From a virus: 46,342 bases of DNA. Positions 33,950 to 42,952 of the stretch are shown here, in pieces. Numbering within the stretch: position 1 is the first letter of the stretch; every line of letters starts with the position of its first letter. The position numbers and the translations under genes were made by a program. The stretch lies in the IMG/VR virus record IMGVR_UViG_3300042946_001588, positions 1 to 46,342 of that record, one strand, 5' to 3'. The notes below the pieces were generated by a model that saw nothing but the letters and a program-made list of their open reading frames with translations, made no database searches and was not told where the DNA came from.

Positions 33950-36154
33950 ATGCCAACACTCATACATCTTTATCAAATAAACGGCAGCCTAGCAGATTCT
34001 AATGGTGGTCCATCTTTAGTTTCTCTCGGAGGATCAACCACTAGCAATGGTTATATATTTGGTAGAAATCAAGGGTTATCTTTAACTGGTGCATTGTCTA
34101 GTACATCTAGCTATTCTATAATAATAGATATAACATTTAATACCCTAGGTCCGCTTGCTTGGCAAAAAATAATAGATTTTAAAAATAGAACATCAGATGA
34201 TGGGCTATATGTATATAAGTCTGGATCAAATCATGGTCTTCAGTTTTATCCAAAGTCAGGCATAGTTGGCACTGTTTCTGCTGGGCAGAGGTGTAGATTC
34301 ATTATCACTAGGGCGTCTGATGGTGCAACAACAACGTATGTTGATAATAGCGAACAGTTTGTTTTTATCGATTCTACTAATATGGCGGTCCCTAATGCTA
34401 ATTTTCTTTTATTTTGTGTAGATGATCTCGTAGTGCCAAATGAAAATGACACAGGCACTATACACAGAATAGAAATTTATGATGGTCCTTTAACAAGTGA
34501 AATTCTTCCTACGCTTCCACCTACACCGACACCTACAAAAACACCTACACCGACACCTACAAAAACACCTACACCGACACCTACAAAAACACCTACACCG
34601 ACACCTACAAAAACACCTACACCTACACCAACAAAAACACTTACGCCAACTCCTACTCCCACATCAACAATTGAACCTGACTGCGATTCCCCTTGCTTTA
34701 ATATTAATTTAACCAAAATTAGTGTTGATACATGGCAAGGAACATATAATGATATTGTAATAACATTTTTGTTTGATGAAAACAATCTTGTTATTAGCAA
34801 TGAAGATGGAATAGAGTTTTGGAACAAAACAATATCTAATTGGAAAAATTATATAGTTGATGGTATTTTGACTTTACCTTATTGTCAAAATATAAAAATT
34901 GGAGGCTTTTGTGATTCTTACCTAAGAAAATGCATAGAAATATCAGATCAAGGCTTTACTTTAGGAGGTCAAAACGGAAGCAAAAGAAGGTATAGTTGGA
35001 ACAATTCTGATGGCTTTTATTACGACAACAACACTTCAGTTGTAAATAGTCCTTGGACTATCAGCGGAAACGTATTAAGAATAGATTTTGAAGACGATGG
35101 TAATTGCAAGAAGTATAACTCTTTTGTACAAACCTCTAGTTGTAGATTTTTCTATAATTTAAATGAAGAAACAGAGATAACTATAAGTTGGACTGGAAAA
35201 GGAGAAGTTCAAGATCCCTGCTATGACATAATGAATATTAGAGTAAATGGATCTTTAGTAGCATTTGCTCACGCTCCTGGTGGCGGGGGTGGTTGTGATG
35301 GTGTGGGCGATGTGATTTCTTTTCCAAATTCTCCATACACAACAACACTAAACTCGGGCTTGAATATAATAGAAATATCAGTAACCACAAAAGATCCTCT
35401 TTATCATTCTGGGGCTTATTATGAATTTACTGTTACTCCTTTTTCTTGCTGTGATTGTAATCTTAAAATCCTTAATGTAACAGAAAAAGAAACTCTTGAA
35501 GATGGAAGTAAAGTTTATGAATTAAGCGTAGAAAAAAATGATGGAAACTGTTGTAACATTGAATATAAATTATCCAATGGAGAATGGACCAATATTCCAA
35601 GTGAAAACTTGGATTGTTCTCAATTAGTTTCTGATGGTAAAATTTTAGTTACAATGCTACAAAATTGGATAGATTGTAATGCTACTCCACTCCCAACTGC
35701 GACACCTACGCCAACACCTACTCTAACACCAACACCAACTTATTGTTTTATAGGTTGTAATTTAGATACATGGAATTTTAGTAGTAACGGAGGGGGAGGG
35801 GGAGGAAAAATACAAGGATTAACATCTGGTGCTGTTAGATATAATCAGGGATACACCCCCAGCGGATCTCTTAATTGCTATTGGTTGTTAAGTGGATCTA
35901 TTGATACACCTAGAGGTGTTACTTTTCAAAACGGAGGTTTGGGAGGCACTTTATATCCTGGAAATAGTGTTCCTTTTATTTTGGGAGAAGAAGTTTTAAT
36001 TTATGATTGGCCGGAGGGTGATGCGAACGTTCTCGTAAACGGAAGCTACTATATATCGGCAATTCCTGAAGTCGGAGGGATCTATGATTTCTATGATTTC
36101 TATGATTTAATTCTTTGTTGTTTAACTCCTACTCCCACACCAACACCAATATAA
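33950..36154 (+). CDS. LamG/ConA-like domain protein with TPTPT linkers and Cys-rich domains
   Basis: 734 residues. The N-terminal ~180 residues look like a concanavalin/LamG lectin-like jelly roll ([48 protein letters not shown]). A TPTKTPTP linker follows (~188-240), then beta domains with CxxC and CC pairs (CCDCNLKIL), a second TPTPT linker (~577-593), a Gly-rich domain, and a final TPTPTPI tail. It is a paralogue of the truncated gene at 45574, sharing [16 protein letters not shown]-like sequence. I infer a virion fibre or decoration protein that binds carbohydrate. ATG 33950 follows GAAAAGATA and a TATAAATA late-promoter motif. Confidence 0.6.
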   Translation: MPTLIHLYQINGSLADSNGGPSLVSLGGSTTSNGYIFGRNQGLSLTGALSSTSSYSIIIDITFNTLGPLAWQKIIDFKNRTSDDGLYVYKSGSNHGLQFYPKSGIVGTVSAGQRCRFIITRASDGATTTYVDNSEQFVFIDSTNMAVPNANFLLFCVDDLVVPNENDTGTIHRIEIYDGPLTSEILPTLPPTPTPTKTPTPTPTKTPTPTPTKTPTPTPTKTPTPTPTKTLTPTPTPTSTIEPDCDSPCFNINLTKISVDTWQGTYNDIVITFLFDENNLVISNEDGIEFWNKTISNWKNYIVDGILTLPYCQNIKIGGFCDSYLRKCIEISDQGFTLGGQNGSKRRYSWNNSDGFYYDNNTSVVNSPWTISGNVLRIDFEDDGNCKKYNSFVQTSSCRFFYNLNEETEITISWTGKGEVQDPCYDIMNIRVNGSLVAFAHAPGGGGGCDGVGDVISFPNSPYTTTLNSGLNIIEISVTTKDPLYHSGAYYEFTVTPFSCCDCNLKILNVTEKETLEDGSKVYELSVEKNDGNCCNIEYKLSNGEWTNIPSENLDCSQLVSDGKILVTMLQNWIDCNATPLPTATPTPTPTLTPTPTYCFIGCNLDTWNFSSNGGGGGGKIQGLTSGAVRYNQGYTPSGSLNCYWLLSGSIDTPRGVTFQNGGLGGTLYPGNSVPFILGEEVLIYDWPEGDANVLVNGSYYISAIPEVGGIYDFYDFYDLILCCLTPTPTPTPI
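34511..34672. repeat. 24-bp Thr/Pro/Lys tandem repeats
   Basis: Near-identical units of CCGACACCTACAAAAACACC plus four bases, about four perfect copies from 34526 and degenerate ends, encode P-T-P-T-K-T-P-T. High identity indicates recent expansion. Confidence 0.9.
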
Positions 36155-36197
36155 AATATTTAAAATAAAACACTATATACTATAGATCTTATTACAT

Positions 36198-36204
36198 AGG
36201 AGGT
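36198..36204 (+). promoter_or_regulatory. Strong Shine-Dalgarno (AGGAGGT)
   Basis: A near-perfect ribosome-binding site 3 bases from ATG 36208. It is the strongest in the window, in contrast to weak or absent sites before many neighbours, so this gene is expected to be highly translated. It also contains a GGA core that CsrA could bind. Confidence 0.85.
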
Positions 36205-36207
36205 AAA

Positions 36208-37341
36208 ATGATCAACAATTTATTTATTGCCGGAAGAGAATATGGATATGGGTATGATGCCTATTATCTTGCAAGAAGAGATGAATCTATCAGCTTTCCT
36301 TCAAACTCTGCTATGGCTCTTTCTTTAAATCAAAATGCATCGGAATATACAGTCGAAACAATGCCTGTAAGTGTATCTAAAATGGTAAAAGGCACACTAA
36401 AATCTTATACCTTAACGCCCTCGGGATATCTGGTTAAAGTGGCTCAACATTTAACTTCTACTAATATTAGATCTGAAGAAGAAGACGAAGGAGAAGATGT
36501 ATATAGCTACACAATAATGAGTCTTAATCAAGGAGAAGAAATAGCTCCAACAATTGTCCCTGGAACCTTGACAGGAACAATATATGATGATGATGTTGCT
36601 ATTCAAACATTCACAGTAAATCTAGAGTCCTCTGATCTAAATTTATTTGATATAGGATCTCCAGGAACAAAAGTATCTTCAGGAAGTTATACTAATAATG
36701 TATTAACTCTTTCTTGGAATGATGTCACAACAAACAGTTATGTTGTTGTCTCGTATAAATATGAAAGCCCAGATGCAGTATCGGTAGTAACACCAAATTT
36801 ACCAGTATTTAACTACAGAAAACCAGTAGTTAATGAAAATCATGTGAATAGCACTCTTGATCCAGAAGATTTAACACCAACAACTTTTACTATTGAAAAT
36901 ATTCCAATAATCGATGGGTCTGTTAGCGGAGTTATTTATTCTGGTTCTACTGTTGTTCAAACATTCACCATAGATATGGGTAGCACAAGTTTAAATTTAA
37001 CCAATGTTAATATAACAGGTGGAACATATGTTGATAGCGGAACGTTAAATTTTTCAACAGGAGAATTATCTCTTACTTGGCATAGTGGTAGCGAAGGAGT
37101 GACAAGTGTTGATGTTAGTTATCTATATGGTTATGATTTTGTGTCTATATTTGGAACAAATACAATTAGTACTAAATATATTAAAATTATGTCAACATTA
37201 AAATGTAAGCATCAAAACTCTTATACAAATGTTAGTAGCAAGCTTTTTTACACCAGATGCAGATCCTTCCAGACATTGTGTTCCTCAACCAGCAGCGGAT
37301 ATGTTCCTGCTGTAACCGTTTGTTCAGAAAACTTGTTTTAA
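36208..37341 (+). CDS. Probable abundant virion protein with duplicated beta domain
   Basis: 377 residues. Two internal repeats: ~118-190 (GTLTGTIYDDDVAIQTFTVN, then SSDLNLFD and LTLSWNDVT) and ~235-310 (GSVSGVIYSGSTVVQTFTID, then STSLNLTN and LSLTWHSGS). The N-terminus MINNLFIAGREYGYGYDAYY has no signal peptide; the last ~60 residues have four cysteines. Very strong ribosome-binding site, a strong terminator just after, and the beta repeats point to a major structural or decoration protein. No family is recognised. Confidence 0.6.
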   Translation: MINNLFIAGREYGYGYDAYYLARRDESISFPSNSAMALSLNQNASEYTVETMPVSVSKMVKGTLKSYTLTPSGYLVKVAQHLTSTNIRSEEEDEGEDVYSYTIMSLNQGEEIAPTIVPGTLTGTIYDDDVAIQTFTVNLESSDLNLFDIGSPGTKVSSGSYTNNVLTLSWNDVTTNSYVVVSYKYESPDAVSVVTPNLPVFNYRKPVVNENHVNSTLDPEDLTPTTFTIENIPIIDGSVSGVIYSGSTVVQTFTIDMGSTSLNLTNVNITGGTYVDSGTLNFSTGELSLTWHSGSEGVTSVDVSYLYGYDFVSIFGTNTISTKYIKIMSTLKCKHQNSYTNVSSKLFYTRCRSFQTLCSSTSSGYVPAVTVCSENLF

Positions 37342-37371
37342 TTTAAATTAATAAAATAATAAAATTATTTT

Positions 37372-37405
37372 ATCAGCCGTCAGACAAAAACTGACGGCTG
37401 ATTTT
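37372..37405 (+). terminator. Rho-independent-type terminator
   Basis: A perfect 12-bp stem ATCAGCCGTCAG / CTGACGGCTGAT with loop ACAAAAA (37384-37390) followed by TTTT. It is GC-rich against an AT-rich background and lies 30 bases after the stop of the abundant virion-protein gene. Confidence 0.9.
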
Positions 37406-37418
37406 CTATATAGATATT

Positions 37419-37580
37419 ATGGACTTTAAGACCTATTTAGAAATCAATGAGCCAAGAAATGGCATGAAATCAAGATGGAGCATCAAATATAAAAAGTCTA
37501 TAAACTGTAGTAGTCCGAAAGGATTTTCTCAAAAAAATTATTGCAAAAGAAAGAAAAGGGGCGGAGAGTATAAAAAATAA
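37419..37580 (+). CDS. Small Lys/Arg-rich conserved phage protein (DUF5872-like)
   Basis: 53 residues, below usual ORF size cut-offs. ATG 37419 follows CTATATAGATATT. It reads MDFKTYLEINEPRNGMKSRW and ends with a pattern I recognise from T4-like phages and giant viruses: INCSSPKGFSQKNYCKRKKR then GGEYKK (the N/D-C-x-x-P-K-G-F-S-Q-K-x-Y/H-C basic motif of DUF5872-like proteins). Function unknown. Basic content suggests nucleic-acid or nucleoprotein binding. It lies between the terminator and csrA. Confidence 0.65.
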   Translation: MDFKTYLEINEPRNGMKSRWSIKYKKSINCSSPKGFSQKNYCKRKKRGGEYKK

Positions 37581-37628
37581 TTTTTTACTACACTATTTTT
37601 GGCAAGGAACTTTTAGAAAGGAAACTAT

Positions 37629-37805
37629 ATGCTAGTATTGAGTAGAAAGAAAGATGAAACTATTATTTTAAAAACTTCTAACAACGAGGTCATACAAATT
37701 ACTGTTGTTAAGATTGATAATAAAAATAAGGTAAGGATAGGAATAGACGCCCCTAGAGATATTTCGGTTGTAAGATCTGAATTGATCGCAAAAGAAGTTG
37801 GCTGA
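37629..37805 (+). CDS. csrA: CsrA-type RNA-binding translational regulator
   Basis: 58 residues, so short that size-filtered annotation would skip it. MLVLSRKKDETIIL at the start, KVRIGIDAPRDISVVR in the middle and SELIAKEVG at the end match CsrA/RsmA throughout (family consensus MLILTRRxGE...VRIGVxAPKxxxVHR-E). L4 and R6 near the N-terminus and the C-terminal R in VVRSE (the RNA-binding HR-x-E position) are present, with V for H. CsrA dimers bind GGA motifs in mRNA leaders to repress or stabilise. The Shine-Dalgarno AAAGGAAAC and a second AAGGAAC ~15 bases upstream both hold GGA cores, so self-repression is possible. Confidence 0.85.
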   Translation: MLVLSRKKDETIILKTSNNEVIQITVVKIDNKNKVRIGIDAPRDISVVRSELIAKEVG

Positions 37806-37817
37806 AAAATATTTTTA

Positions 37818-39308
37818 TTAACCAAACCAAACTACTTTTAAATAACCACAAGGTTGTATGTGTTCTAGTGTTCTACATCCGTAGTTCTCTGGTTCATTGC
37901 AATTACAATTTGGATTAGATCCTCCTGGACCGTCTCCATCATCTCCTATTCTTTTCTTATTAACGGCATAAGTTCCAGCACAATTAACCGCATCTAATTC
38001 TATTAGGAAATCATATGAATTTCCTATAGTTGGAGTTATTTCAAAATAATTTAAAAGACTTTCTGGTGTAAATGTTACTTCATATGTGTTGTCAGGTGCA
38101 CTTACCCAACTCCAATTAGATGGCGTAGATTCTACAATTACAGGTCCAATTGTACCTCCTGCTTCTGGTAGATATGTTGCCCAAACAACAGAAGAAATTT
38201 TAGAAGAATCTGCATTTGCCGGTGATGAAGGAGTATATGTTACAGTTATATAAGGCCAATTAAACTCACAACTCTCTGGATTCAAACAGGGACCATAGAA
38301 TTTTATATGATTTATACTAAGTATATTTTCAGGAATAGGAGTTGGATTAGGCAAGCCAAGATTTATAGTTACTGCTAAGTCTTCGCATATTGGACCTAAA
38401 ACCTCTCTACTATCTCCGCAACCCAACAATATGTTGGTTACAGTAGGTGTAGGAGTTACGGTAGGCGTAGGAGTAGGCGTTGATGTTGCGGTTGCTGTAG
38501 GTGTAGGTGTGGGAGGATATGTAAAGCCTGGGGGGGTTACAGATACTGTTGGTGTGGGTGTGGGCGTTGACGTAGGAGATGGTGTTGGAGTTGGTGATGA
38601 AGTCGGAGTAGGAGATGGTGTTGGAAGAATGTATAAAGGCCATCCTCGACTTCTTCCTGTTCTTGAACGAAAATCTGTATTGTTTGCGTATGTAGGAAAA
38701 TTAGAACCTTTTGAATAAAATATATAAGATTTACCCGGAACTAGGTATTTCAATGAAGAAAGAGGGCTATTTGGCTTCCATGTAACAAATCCAAATTGTG
38801 ATGTTGGGTGTTCTCCGCTAATTTGTCTTATAAAACTTAATGCTCCTCCACCAACCGCAGTATTGTTGTCTTGTTGAATCATTTCATTAACCAATGGTAT
38901 AAACTGATTGGTTATGTGTAGCGGCTGATCTCCTCTAAAAAGAGCTATTTGGATTTCTTTTATTATATATTTATAATATGGTAATTCAACTGTTTCTTCA
39001 TAAAGAGTATAAGGAATAGCTGACTGAACGCTATACAGCCATATTCCATGTGCCTTTTTGTTTTTGTCTGACGAGGAGTCAAATTCTCCATCTGTAGGCT
39101 TTAGTATCTTGAGTGATTGAAGGGCATTCCCGCTGGTTGTGTAAACTTCATAATTCCAAGTTCTCCAAGCTGCATCAAATGTATTTAAATTTTGTGGACC
39201 TGCCGGTCCGGATATACTGACAATGTTTGATACAGGAAAATTTCCTGAAGTTATTTCTTTTTCTTCTGCAAAGTATTCTAAAAGTTTAGTAACTCTATCT
39301 ATATTCAT
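37818..39308 (-). CDS. Virion-like protein with TPTPT linker
   Basis: 496 residues. N-terminal ~225 residues: MNIDRVTKLLEYFAEEKEIT then a beta-rich region ending RGWPLYILPTPSPTPT. Linker of T-P-S-P-T-P-T (~228-292) contains GFTYPPTPTPTATATS, the block shared with 30593-32362. The C-terminal ~200 residues include many Cys pairs (LGCGDS, NPNCNCNEP, GCRTLEHIQPCG). No recognised family. Shares the domain logic of the other linker proteins, so a decoration or fibre role is inferred. ATG 39308 has CCAGGAAAAAT before it. Confidence 0.6.
   Translation of the reverse strand: MNIDRVTKLLEYFAEEKEITSGNFPVSNIVSISGPAGPQNLNTFDAAWRTWNYEVYTTSGNALQSLKILKPTDGEFDSSSDKNKKAHGIWLYSVQSAIPYTLYEETVELPYYKYIIKEIQIALFRGDQPLHITNQFIPLVNEMIQQDNNTAVGGGALSFIRQISGEHPTSQFGFVTWKPNSPLSSLKYLVPGKSYIFYSKGSNFPTYANNTDFRSRTGRSRGWPLYILPTPSPTPTSSPTPTPSPTSTPTPTPTVSVTPPGFTYPPTPTPTATATSTPTPTPTVTPTPTVTNILLGCGDSREVLGPICEDLAVTINLGLPNPTPIPENILSINHIKFYGPCLNPESCEFNWPYITVTYTPSSPANADSSKISSVVWATYLPEAGGTIGPVIVESTPSNWSWVSAPDNTYEVTFTPESLLNYFEITPTIGNSYDFLIELDAVNCAGTYAVNKKRIGDDGDGPGGSNPNCNCNEPENYGCRTLEHIQPCGYLKVVWFG
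38437..38628. repeat. Thr/Pro linker repeats (minus-strand coding)
   Basis: GGTGTAGGAGT and GGTGTGGGTG-type units encode T-P-T and S-P-T runs, broken by the FTYPP block near 38511-38530. On the opposite strand they give a spurious Val-Gly-rich frame. Confidence 0.85.
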
Positions 39309-39362
39309 ATTTTTCCTGGTACTAGATATATAGTTTTTTCGATTAAATTAAGACGATTAATC

Positions 39363-39390
39363 TTAGGACAAAAATACTATATTATATAAT
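39363..39390 (+). promoter_or_regulatory. Sigma70-like promoter before the GT60 gene
   Basis: TTAGGA (39363-39368), 16-base spacer, TATAAT (39385-39390), then ATG at 39410. The -10 is consensus, the -35 weak. It lies in the 101-base divergent gap between two genes, which also has a TAAGA...TCTTA dyad at 39350-39366. Confidence 0.4.
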
Positions 39391-39409
39391 AATGGAGCAT
39401 AATTAAATT

Positions 39410-40657
39410 ATGAAAAATTCGATATTTGTTCAAATAGCAGCATACAGAGACAATCAGTTAGTTCCAACCCTTAAAGATATGATCAATAATGCAAAAAATC
39501 CAGAAAATTTAAAAATTTGCATAGCTTGGCAACATTCAAAAGATGATTTATGGGATAATTTAGATGAATTTAAAGATGACAAAAGATTTAACATAATAGA
39601 TGTAGACTATAAAGATAGTCTTGGCGTCTGTTGGGCAAGAAATCTTGTTCAAACAAAATATGATAATGAAGAATATACTTTACAAATTGATAGTCATCAT
39701 AGATTTGTTAAAGACTGGGATGCTGAATGTATAGAGATGTTAGAAATGCTTAGAAAAAAAGGACATAAAAAACCTCTTTTAACATCATATGTTCCAAGTT
39801 TTGATCCAGATAATGATCCTAATGGTAGAACAAAAGTGCCGTGGCAGATGAATTTCGATCGGTTTATTCCAGAAGGAGCTGTATTCTTTTTACCAGGAAG
39901 TATTCCGGATTGGGAAAAATTAAAAGAACCTGTTCCAGCTAGATTTTACAGTGCCCACTTTTGTTTTGCTCCAGGAAGTTTTTGTAAAGAAGTTTCTCAC
40001 GATCCTAATTATTATTTTCACGGAGAAGAAATAAGCATAGCGGCAAGAGCATATACTTGTGGTTATGATTTATTTCACCCGCATAAAATAGTTTGTTGGC
40101 ACGAGTACACCAGAAAAGGTAGGACTAAGCAGTGGGATGATGATAAAAAATGGCACGAAAAAAATACAAAATGCCATTTAAGAAACAGAAAACTTTTTGA
40201 AATGGATGGAGAAAAAAAAGATATAGATTTTGGAATTTATGATTTTGGAAAAGAAAGAACCTTGGAAGACTATGAACGATATGCTGGCATAAACTTTAAA
40301 TTAAGAGCTGTTCAAAAATACACATTAGATAATCTTTATCCTCCAAATCCAAAAATAGATGATGATAAAGAATATTTAGAATCTTTTTTGAAAATATTTA
40401 AACACTGTATAGATCTACAGCATAGTCAATTAAAGCATAAAAATTATGACTTTTGGGTTGTTTCATTTGAATTAGAAGATGGAACAGTTATAAACAGAAA
40501 AGATGCACAAGAGTCTGAAGTTAAGTCTATAATGAGCGATCCTAGCTATTGTAAAATTTGGAGAGAGTTTCTTTGTGAGAAAAAACCAGAAAAATGGGTT
40601 GTTTGGACCCACACAAAAGACGGAGAATGGAGAGAAAGATATGAAGGAAAACTTTAA
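39410..40657 (+). CDS. GT60-type polypeptide N-acetylglucosaminyltransferase (GlcNAc family)
   Basis: 415 residues. IFVQIAAYRDNQLVPTLKDM (5-24), then the D94-S-H-H-R-F motif (LQIDSHHRF), FYSAHFCFAPGSFCKEVSHD, and YYFHGEEISIAARAYTCGYD, then PHKIVCWHEY, match the Glycosyltransferase (GlcNAc, PF11397) family in order. Eukaryotic members (Dictyostelium Gnt1, trypanosome and slime-mould mucin transferases) put GlcNAc on Thr or hydroxyproline of proteins. The C-terminal ~120 residues are an added region of unknown type. It stands apart from the main glycan operon, but next to Thr/Pro-rich virion proteins, which look like acceptor substrates. Confidence 0.8.
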   Translation: MKNSIFVQIAAYRDNQLVPTLKDMINNAKNPENLKICIAWQHSKDDLWDNLDEFKDDKRFNIIDVDYKDSLGVCWARNLVQTKYDNEEYTLQIDSHHRFVKDWDAECIEMLEMLRKKGHKKPLLTSYVPSFDPDNDPNGRTKVPWQMNFDRFIPEGAVFFLPGSIPDWEKLKEPVPARFYSAHFCFAPGSFCKEVSHDPNYYFHGEEISIAARAYTCGYDLFHPHKIVCWHEYTRKGRTKQWDDDKKWHEKNTKCHLRNRKLFEMDGEKKDIDFGIYDFGKERTLEDYERYAGINFKLRAVQKYTLDNLYPPNPKIDDDKEYLESFLKIFKHCIDLQHSQLKHKNYDFWVVSFELEDGTVINRKDAQESEVKSIMSDPSYCKIWREFLCEKKPEKWVVWTHTKDGEWRERYEGKL

Positions 40658-41064
40658 TCTTTAATCCATTTTAAAAATTTATCAGGAGATTTATATCCTG
40701 AAATTCTTTTGATAATTTTTTCGTTTTTATCTATTACAACAAGACCTGGTAGTTCTCGAACATTGTATTTTTCTTTTATTTTATCTACATCTGTGACGAT
40801 ATCTACGTGAAGTACTACGAAGTTTTTTAATAAGTATTCTTTAACTTCTTTGTTTTCAAAAGTATTTTTTTTAATCATAGTGCAATACTTGCACCAGTCA
40901 GCTCCAAAATAAATAAATATATTATTATCTGTATCTCTGGCTAAATCGATAGCATCCGTATAGCTTTCAGCCATACCAGGACCAATTTTTACTATCGATA
41001 TAGTCTCATCTGCTGAGCAGTTAAATCCAAATAAAATCAAAAATATAAATATAAAATTTTTCAT
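40654..41064 (-). CDS. Secreted thioredoxin-like protein
   Basis: 136 residues. An N-terminal hydrophobic signal (MKNFIFIFLILFGFN) ends near CSADE, with the mature thioredoxin-fold domain after it. The active site is W57-C58-K-Y-C61 (ADWCKYC), and the cis-Pro segment is RELPGLVV. Expected in the periplasm or outer surface. AAGGAGGAATT precedes the ATG. It could reduce or shuffle disulfides in the Cys-rich virion proteins or in a host protein. It converges on the GT60 gene with a 4-base overlap. Confidence 0.8.
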   Translation of the reverse strand: MKNFIFIFLILFGFNCSADETISIVKIGPGMAESYTDAIDLARDTDNNIFIYFGADWCKYCTMIKKNTFENKEVKEYLLKNFVVLHVDIVTDVDKIKEKYNVRELPGLVVIDKNEKIIKRISGYKSPDKFLKWIKD

Positions 41065-41094
41065 AATTCCTCCTTGATATAAAAACTTCCTATA

Positions 41095-41919
41095 TTATTT
41101 ATTATTAATGTTTATAAATTTTCCTATAAAATTATGATAAGGACATTTAGGCTCATTTTTTCCGTTTAATAATTTTTTCTTTTCTTTAAAATAAGTTGTA
41201 GAATCTTTTTTTAACTTTCCATCCGATGACAATAATTGATTTCCACCATTTTCAAATTTTTTCCTATTATACTGTATGAAGTACCTAAAAATATAATTTG
41301 AATTTCTTGTCTTTCTATTTATATCCTCTTCTTCTATTTCCCACTCTTTACTACATTCCCTTTTAATAGGAATCAAGTGTGCTATAGGTTTATCTTTTTT
41401 AATAACTATTTTTTTATTAGTTTCACAAATTAAATTTATCCATATATCATAGTGCATCCAATCAGTATCAAGAATTGCTTCCATTACATAATAATTTTCT
41501 CTTGGAAAGTTTATAGGACTTCTTATATGCAAGCAATATCCAGGAGGAGTTTGAAATATTAGTCCTGTCCATATCTGGACTACGTTTTTGTCTGCCGATC
41601 CCCATGTAAACTTGGTTCTTCCTGAATTAGGATTACACCACTTTTCTACATCTATTTTATCTTGGGTTTTTACAAGAGATTTAATTTTAAAATAATCTTC
41701 ATTAGAATAATCTTCTGTTTGTCCCGAAAAATTAACTCCATCATAAAAAAATTCCATATCAACAGGAGGATAAACCCAAAAGCCTAGCCCGTTTGCAGAA
41801 CTATATGGTCCGCACCATTTCACTCCTGCTTCATTGGCGGTTCCTAAGCAAGTTTTTTCAGCTTGTTTTAATTTGCATGCTTTTGAATGTAGCTTCCAAG
41901 ATTTTAATTTTTTGGTCAT
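41095..41919 (-). CDS. DUF6065-like protein
   Basis: 274 residues. VQIWTGLIFQTPPGYCLHIR, INFPRENYYVMEAILDTDWM and HYDIWINLI, followed by KPIAHLIPI, match the core of the DUF6065 family as I remember it. The family's biochemical role is not known to me. The N-terminus is basic with cysteines (KLHSKACKLKQAEKTCLG). The ATG is in an ATGA overlap with the GMP reductase stop, so the two genes are translationally coupled. Confidence 0.55.
   Translation of the reverse strand: MTKKLKSWKLHSKACKLKQAEKTCLGTANEAGVKWCGPYSSANGLGFWVYPPVDMEFFYDGVNFSGQTEDYSNEDYFKIKSLVKTQDKIDVEKWCNPNSGRTKFTWGSADKNVVQIWTGLIFQTPPGYCLHIRSPINFPRENYYVMEAILDTDWMHYDIWINLICETNKKIVIKKDKPIAHLIPIKRECSKEWEIEEEDINRKTRNSNYIFRYFIQYNRKKFENGGNQLLSSDGKLKKDSTTYFKEKKKLLNGKNEPKCPYHNFIGKFININNK
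41096..41103 (-). promoter_or_regulatory. Candidate late promoter for the thioredoxin-like gene (AATAAATA)
   Basis: AATAAATA on the minus strand 32 bases before ATG 41064, overlapping the 3' end of the DUF6065-like gene. Same motif as upstream of the portal and RCC1-repeat genes. Confidence 0.3.
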
Positions 41920-42926
41920 GAGTTAGTAAATACACAGTTTTTATGTAAATTCTCAAGATTTTTGGTGTTTGTATAAGTGCAGCAACTTGCCAAACTTCCT
42001 TTAATATCTTGGGCAACATCTTTTACAGATCCTTTATATGAAATAAAACCTTCCTTGCCTTCAGATGTTCTGTACTTTTTTAATCCTCCAAAATATTTTT
42101 TATTAGCAGCCTCACTACTCATGCCATAAAACCTAATTGATTTTTTGTTTCCATTTTCATCAAAATGCCAATCTCCTTCACTCTCTTCACATCCACCAAA
42201 AATACTTCCAGCCATAACAAGATGGCTACCTGCACCTAAAGCTTTACAAATGTCACCAGGCATTTTGCAGCCCCCGTCAGAACAGCAAAGAGCATTTAAT
42301 TCATTTGCAGCTTGACCACATTCTGCGGCAACGCTGAATTGTTTGTAACCTACACCAGCTTTATTTTTTGTATCACAAAATCCACCATTTGCAATACCGC
42401 ATTTTGCTATATCCGCTCCTGCTTTTATTAGATTATCTACTCCTTCTGGAGTGCATACATTACCTGCCATTAAAATGGCAGTTGGGAATGTGTCTCTCAC
42501 TATCTTCACAGTATCTAAAAATTTATACATATAGGCATTTGCTGCATCTATGCAAATTTTTGGAGATTTGTTAAAACCCTCAAATATAAATTTCAGACGC
42601 TCTATTTCTTCTTCAAATTTAGACGAACCTATTGTTACAAAACAATATTCACTTTCTGGTTCTCTTAAAAAACCATACAATTCATTGGTATCTATAAATT
42701 TATGTAATGCAACCCATATTTTTTCTGAGTGTAAGGCTTTTGCAATTCCTATTTGTCCTATAGTGTCCATGTTTGCAACACAAACAGGAACTCCGGTAAA
42801 TCTACTTCTACTATGCTTGCATATATAACTTACCTGCAGATTAACCTCTTCTCTGCTCGATAATTCACTCGGTTTAGGTTCTATTAAAACATCTTCAAAA
42901 CTAAGTTTTCCACTAATTATTTTCAT
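41916..42926 (-). CDS. guaC: GMP reductase (GuaC-like)
   Basis: 336 residues, close to E. coli GuaC (347). FEDVLIEPKPSELSSREEVN at the start, MAGNVCTPEGVDNLIKAGAD, and the catalytic loop CGIANGGFCDTKNKAGVGY (C184 equals GuaC C186) followed by SDGGCKMPGDICKALGAG. No CBS pair is present, favouring GMP reductase over IMP dehydrogenase. It converts GMP to IMP with NADPH, shifting purine supply. The C-terminal flap (FYGMSSEAANKKYFGGL) is present. A good promoter (TTGTTT-16-TATAAT) and CAGGTGTAAAA precede ATG. Confidence 0.85.
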   Translation of the reverse strand: MKIISGKLSFEDVLIEPKPSELSSREEVNLQVSYICKHSRSRFTGVPVCVANMDTIGQIGIAKALHSEKIWVALHKFIDTNELYGFLREPESEYCFVTIGSSKFEEEIERLKFIFEGFNKSPKICIDAANAYMYKFLDTVKIVRDTFPTAILMAGNVCTPEGVDNLIKAGADIAKCGIANGGFCDTKNKAGVGYKQFSVAAECGQAANELNALCCSDGGCKMPGDICKALGAGSHLVMAGSIFGGCEESEGDWHFDENGNKKSIRFYGMSSEAANKKYFGGLKKYRTSEGKEGFISYKGSVKDVAQDIKGSLASCCTYTNTKNLENLHKNCVFTNS

Positions 42927-42952
42927 TTTTACACCTGATTTGATTAATACTC

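Noticed and set aside
34477-34827. Val-Gly-rich minus-strand ORF
   Set aside because: Complement of the ACACCT/CCGACA linker repeats in the 33950 gene.
38431-38718. Val-Gly-rich plus-strand ORF
   Set aside because: Complement of the T-P-T linker in the 37818 gene.
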